Positions 60,396 through 64,000 of a stretch of DNA of 64,000 nt are shown here, in pieces (the stretch's first letter is position 1; the number at the start of each line of letters is the position of its first letter). This stretch comes from Urechidicola vernalis. Lineage in GTDB: Bacteria > Bacteroidota > Bacteroidia > Flavobacteriales > Flavobacteriaceae. Position numbers and translations under genes: made by a program. Below the pieces are notes generated by a model. The model saw nothing but the letters and a program-made list of their open reading frames with translations, was not told where the DNA came from and did no database searches. The DNA lies in assembly GCF_031846385.1 (NCBI RefSeq), contig NZ_JAVRHV010000008.1, forward strand, positions 62,001 through 126,000, read 5' to 3'.

Positions 60396-63300
60396 CTACC
60401 CTACAATATTCACAATCTTACCAGGTACAACAATAACTTTCTTAGGTTCGCGACCTTGTAATTGCTCTTTAGTTTTTTCATGTGCTAGTACGGTTTTTTC
60501 TATATCGTCTTTGCTCATATCCAATGGTAATTCTAGCGTAAAACGCATTTTACCATTAAATGAAATAGGATAGTTCTTAGAACTCTCTACCAAATGACTT
60601 GCTTCAAAAACAGGGAATTCAGCGGTAGCAATAGAATCTTTATGACCCAGTTTACTCCAAAGTTCTTCTGCAATATGAGGTGCATATGGTGAGATTAAAA
60701 CAATCAACCCTTCTAAGATTTCACGCTTATTACATTTTAAAGCCGTTAACTCATTTACAGCAATCATAAACGAACTGACAGATGTGTTGAAAGAGAAATT
60801 AGCGATATCTTCATCAACCTTTTTAATGGTCTTATGAAGTGTTTTTAATTCGTCTTTACTTGCTTTTTCATCTGAAACGAAGAACGCACCATCGGTACCA
60901 CCATGGTACAATTTCCATAATTTCTTTAGGAATGAAAGCACACCAGAAATACCCGAAGTTTTCCAAGGTTTAGATTGCTCTAATGGTCCTAAAAACATTT
61001 CAAACAAACGCAAACTGTCCGCTCCGTATTCTTCACAAATAGCATCTGGACTTACTACATTGTATTTTGATTTCGACATTTTTTCAACCTCACGACTTAC
61101 TTTAAATGTTCCATTTTCTTCCGTGATGAATTCGGCATTTTTATGCTCTTCTCGCCAGTTTTTAAATGCTTCAATATCTAATTCATCTGAGGTGTTTACA
61201 AATGAAACATCTGCATGTATAGGAGCTAGTATTTCTTGATGAAATTCAATTTGAATTTCTGAACTGTCTTTCTTTTTTAAACCTTCTATTAGTATTGCTT
61301 CTGCTTTTTCAAATAATCCATCAAGGTCATATGCATTTCCTGACTTTTTATTTAGAGTGCCTATTGATATAAAGAAATCGTCTTTTAATACTAAATTGAC
61401 TTTTCTTCCGTCTTCAGCTTTGTATGAAACACTATAGTCTAAAGAATACCTGTAAGCAAAAGCACTAGTTCCAGTAATCATCCCTTGGTTGATCAGTTTC
61501 TTTGCAAACTCATCAACAGGAACGATGCCTTTATCGAACAAGAATTTTTGCCAAAAACGAGCATATAATAAATGTCCGGTAGCATGTTCAGAACCTCCAA
61601 TATATAAATCAACATCTTGCCAATAGTCCAAGGCTTCTTTACTAGCGAACTCTTCTGAATTTTGCGAGTCCATATACCTGTTAAAATACCAAGAACTTCC
61701 TGCCCAACCTGGCATGGTGTTTAGTTCTAAGGCAAAAACAGACTTGTTATCAATTTTATCATTGCTAACAACTTTATTCGCTTTCGTATCCCAAGCCCAG
61801 TCTGTTGCATTTCCTAGAGGCGGTTTTCCATCTTCTGTAGGCAAGTATTTTTCAACTTCTGGTAAAGCAATAGGTAAATGCTTAGTATCTATCATTTGTG
61901 GCATTCCATCTTTGTAAAACACTGGGAAAGGTTCACCCCAATAACGTTGACGGCTAAATACAGCATCGCGCAATCGGTAGTTTATTTTACCATAACCAAT
62001 TTTCTTTTTCTCTAGTTCATAGATAATAGTTTTCATGGCTTTCTTATATGGCAAGCCATTTAAGAAATCTGAATTTGCAATCTTCGTTCCGTTCTTATCT
62101 TCATGAGCTGCTTCAGAAATATCAACACCCTCAAAAATGTTCGGAATATCAATATCAAAGTGTTTGGCAAAGTCATAATCACGCTGATCGCCACAAGGAA
62201 CTGCCATAACAGCACCTGTTCCATAACTAGCCAATACATAATCACCAATCCAAATTTGTACTTTTTCTCCTGTAAAAGGATGCTCTGCATAGGCTCCGGT
62301 AAATACGCCAGAAATGGTTTTTACATCAGCCATACGATCGCGTTCGCTACGTTTTGCTGTTGCTTCTACATAAGCAGTTACTGCTTTTTGTTGCTTTGCC
62401 GTTGTAATTTGAGACACCAACTCGTGCTCTGGTGCCAAAGTCATAAAACTCACGCCAAAAATTGTATCGGGTCTTGTTGTAAAGACATCGATTACTTTTG
62501 CTGCTTCTTTTTTGACTTTCTTTTTGGCAACTTTTTTAATTTCTGCAATCTTAGGGAATTGAATTCCGTTGTTGATTTTAGAAAGTACTTTATCTATATT
62601 TTCTAGTATTTCTTCTTCAGAAATGTAAACCACACTATAGCCTTCAGTTGCATAGAAATTTGCTCTAGCAACTTCATCCTCTTTACCAGAAAACTCTACA
62701 ATTGTTTTTTTATTAAAACTCACAAAATCGGTAATAAAATCACCCAATATGTATTGCTGTCTAAATTTTACTGAACCTTTTTTCTTACGCAATACATCCC
62801 AAAGCATACTACTAGCTTTAGAGGTGTTTAATCGCAAGGCCTTAATTTCTTCAATTGTTTTAAAAGAAAGGGCTCCTTTTTCGTCAGTTGAATCGTTAGG
62901 TAACACTTTAAAAGAAACCATAGCACCTTGTGAGCGCCCAATCCAATTTGTTTGAGAATCTTTTAATGGTTGTGGCCAATCTATATGTTGTAATCCGTCT
63001 AATAAACGCTGAGAATATGCAGAAATTCGCATAGACCATTGGGTCATTTTTTTACGAACTACTGGGTGACCTCCACGCTCAGAAACACCGTTCACAATTT
63101 CGTCGTTTGCCAAAACGGTGCCTAGTGCCGGACACCAGTTTACTTCGGTATCAGATAAAAATGTCAATCGGTATTGTAATAGAATCTCTTGTTTTTTCTT
63201 TTTTGAAAACTTCTTCCAAGCAGCTGCTGTAAATGATGCAATTTCTTCATCGCAAACCGCGTTAACTTTTTTGTTTCCTTCTGCTTCAAAAATGGCTTCT

Positions 63301-63779
63301 AATGTAGAAATATCTTCTGCCTTGTCCGAATTTTTATTGTACCAAGAATTGAACAATTGAATGAAAATCCATTGTGTCCATTTATAATATTCTGGTGAAG
63401 ACGTTCTCACCTCACGAGACCAATCAAAAGAAAAACCAATACGATCTAATTGACGACGATATGTTGCAATATTCTCCTCTGTTGTTTTTGCAGGATGCTG
63501 CCCAGTTTGAATTGCATATTGCTCCGCAGGTAAGCCAAAAGAATCGTAACCTTGAGGGTGTAAAACATTAAATCCTTTATGACGCTTGTAGCGTGCATAA
63601 ATATCTGAGGCAATATAACCTAGTGGATGTCCAACATGCAGTCCTGCTCCAGATGGATAAGGGAACATATCCAGCACATAATATTTTGGTTTTTCAGAAT
63701 TATTAGAGGCTTTAAATGTTTGGTTCTTTGCCCAATATTGTTGCCAGTCTTTTTCTATTCTTTTGTGATCGTAACTCAT
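60396..63779 (-). CDS. leuS: Leucine--tRNA ligase with a DUF559-like insertion
   Basis: 1127 residues, against about 860 in E. coli. Class I motifs: MFPYPSGAGLHVGHPLGYIA (HIGH-like) and EKMSKSKYNVVSPD (KMSKS). Editing (CP1) domain: VFTTRPDTIFGVSFMTLAP, GTGAVMAVPCGDQRDYDFAK. It ligates leucine to tRNA-Leu and removes mischarged amino acids. Two unusual insertions are seen. Residues about 305-405 resemble a DUF559/Vsr-like endonuclease domain (62565-62867). Residues about 780-850 are an extra stretch before the KMSKS loop (61230-61442). It is convergent with nosY. Confidence 0.95.
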   Translation of the reverse strand: MSYDHKRIEKDWQQYWAKNQTFKASNNSEKPKYYVLDMFPYPSGAGLHVGHPLGYIASDIYARYKRHKGFNVLHPQGYDSFGLPAEQYAIQTGQHPAKTTEENIATYRRQLDRIGFSFDWSREVRTSSPEYYKWTQWIFIQLFNSWYNKNSDKAEDISTLEAIFEAEGNKKVNAVCDEEIASFTAAAWKKFSKKKKQEILLQYRLTFLSDTEVNWCPALGTVLANDEIVNGVSERGGHPVVRKKMTQWSMRISAYSQRLLDGLQHIDWPQPLKDSQTNWIGRSQGAMVSFKVLPNDSTDEKGALSFKTIEEIKALRLNTSKASSMLWDVLRKKKGSVKFRQQYILGDFITDFVSFNKKTIVEFSGKEDEVARANFYATEGYSVVYISEEEILENIDKVLSKINNGIQFPKIAEIKKVAKKKVKKEAAKVIDVFTTRPDTIFGVSFMTLAPEHELVSQITTAKQQKAVTAYVEATAKRSERDRMADVKTISGVFTGAYAEHPFTGEKVQIWIGDYVLASYGTGAVMAVPCGDQRDYDFAKHFDIDIPNIFEGVDISEAAHEDKNGTKIANSDFLNGLPYKKAMKTIIYELEKKKIGYGKINYRLRDAVFSRQRYWGEPFPVFYKDGMPQMIDTKHLPIALPEVEKYLPTEDGKPPLGNATDWAWDTKANKVVSNDKIDNKSVFALELNTMPGWAGSSWYFNRYMDSQNSEEFASKEALDYWQDVDLYIGGSEHATGHLLYARFWQKFLFDKGIVPVDEFAKKLINQGMITGTSAFAYRYSLDYSVSYKAEDGRKVNLVLKDDFFISIGTLNKKSGNAYDLDGLFEKAEAILIEGLKKKDSSEIQIEFHQEILAPIHADVSFVNTSDELDIEAFKNWREEHKNAEFITEENGTFKVSREVEKMSKSKYNVVSPDAICEEYGADSLRLFEMFLGPLEQSKPWKTSGISGVLSFLKKLWKLYHGGTDGAFFVSDEKASKDELKTLHKTIKKVDEDIANFSFNTSVSSFMIAVNELTALKCNKREILEGLIVLISPYAPHIAEELWSKLGHKDSIATAEFPVFEASHLVESSKNYPISFNGKMRFTLELPLDMSKDDIEKTVLAHEKTKEQLQGREPKKVIVVPGKIVNIVG
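62565..62867 (-). other. DUF559/Vsr-like endonuclease-type domain inserted in LeuRS
   Basis: LeuRS residues about 305-405. LRLNTSKASSMLWDVLRKKK, VKFRQQYILGDFITDFVSFN and KTIVEFSGKEDE, then EGYSVVYISEEEILENIDKV, follow the DUF559 order (LR..T.AE..LW..LR, FRRQ..IG.YI.DF, I.E.DG..H, G..V.R....E.L.N...VL). Asp351 and Glu362 are kept. The usual following Asp-Gly is Ser364-Gly, and the Gln-His is absent, so catalysis is doubtful. It is placed just before the TTRPDT editing motif. Confidence 0.7.
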
Positions 63780-63852
63780 AACTCAACTTCCTGCTTTAAC
63801 AGCGTTTCTTAAAGTTGGCAAAGTTACTGCTTCTGTTCGAAAGAATAAAGGA

Positions 63853-64000
63853 TTATTTTATCCCTCTAGCAACTAATTCTTGCGGTAATAAACTGTTGTA
63901 AATAAATGCATTCACCGGAGTTTCAATCCCAAATTTTTCTCCTTGTTTTACAATATATCCGTTAAAATTTTCAAGTTCAGATGGGCGACCTTCTAAAATA
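63853..64000 (-). CDS. panE: 2-dehydropantoate 2-reductase-like protein, C-terminal fragment
   Basis: The last 48 residues, cut by the right window edge. They read ILEGRPSELENFNGYIVKQG, EKFGIETPVNAFIYNSLLPQ, ELVARGIK. The E-x-x-x-x-N-G-x-I-V and G-I-x-T-P-V-N blocks are those of the C-terminal domain of ketopantoate reductases (PanE/ApbA). This enzyme uses NADPH to reduce ketopantoate, the product of PanB, to pantoate. It lies upstream of leuS with a 73-nt gap. Confidence 0.75.
   Translation of the reverse strand, partial: ILEGRPSELENFNGYIVKQGEKFGIETPVNAFIYNSLLPQELVARGIK

Noticed and set aside
62103..62606. 167-codon plus-strand open frame within leuS
   Set aside because: Cys/Phe-rich antisense shadow of LeuRS; no promoter, no family resemblance.
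1..64000. tRNA or rRNA genes
   Set aside because: No cloverleaf-like segments with GGTTCGAATCC-type T arms and no rRNA-like stretches were seen in the spacers.
1..64000. CRISPR arrays, prophage or insertion sequences
   Set aside because: No regularly spaced direct repeats, phage structural genes or transposase motifs were found. The only repeats are short intergenic ones.

Overview
This window looks like ordinary chromosome from a marine-type Flavobacteriaceae bacterium (phylum Bacteroidota). The evidence is low GC content, promoters of the Bacteroidota type (TTG, about 19 nt, then TAnnTTTG) before many genes, DUF3078, DUF2480, DUF4286 and DUF4199 families, atpD-atpC separated from the rest of the ATP synthase genes, a secreted protease with a Por/type IX sorting tail, and a clade II nitrous oxide reductase. 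I see no rRNA, tRNA, CRISPR array, prophage or insertion sequence. Most T-tract hairpin terminators are obvious by eye.

Layout. 0-4 kb: divergent promoters, a TerB-like protein, and an AddA/RecB-like helicase-nuclease. 4-8 kb: an OmpA-type porin with calcium-binding repeats, then a minus-strand run of sufE, a DUF59 protein and DUF2480 (the tail of a SUF Fe-S assembly locus), with a DUF3078 outer-membrane protein. 8-18 kb: PfkB kinase, long PurF-like amidotransferase, LemA with an M48 protease, superoxide dismutase, fructose-1,6-bisphosphatase, GNAT, aspartate kinase, and an OlsF-like double acyltransferase. 18-22.7 kb: a minus-strand run, panB, cupin, 2-hydroxyacid dehydrogenase, membrane-anchored LuxR-type regulator, DUF4199, DUF1801, VOC and TM2 proteins. 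22.8-31 kb: a PD40 protein, an ECF sigma factor with a small zinc-finger anti-sigma candidate, O-methyltransferase, tatA, a D,D-carboxypeptidase, mutS and two SpoU methyltransferases. 31-42 kb: an orphan RluA N-terminal-type domain, a TolC/HlyD/ABC-permease efflux operon with a palindromic operator over its promoter, an operon of TPR, DUF4286, rsmA and mgtE, a 47-residue small protein, serS and ribF. 42-53 kb: secreted reprolysin-like protease, TonB receptor, atpDC, S9 peptidase. 53-60.3 kb: a nos operon (fasciclin lipoprotein, cytochrome c, nosZ, membrane protein, nosL, nosD, nosF, nosY). 60.4-64 kb: leuS and the end of a panE-like gene.

How they work together. The nos operon is a self-contained N2O respiration module. 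NosZ is a Sec-type lipoprotein, the cytochrome c lipoprotein could feed it electrons, and NosL/NosD/NosF/NosY supply copper and mature the CuZ site. The promoter has inverted repeats placed as for a CRP/FNR-type activator. panB and the panE-like gene both belong to pantothenate synthesis but lie 40 kb apart.

Most unusual observations: (1) LeuRS carries an in-frame DUF559/Vsr-like endonuclease-type domain within its editing domain, with part of the usual active site missing. (2) A stand-alone protein matches only the N-terminal part of long RluA-type pseudouridine synthases and has a Cys pattern reminiscent of the deaminase fold. (3) Each of three successive spacers in the nos operon holds a stem-loop or repeat. 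All family assignments come from reading motifs; no database search was run.
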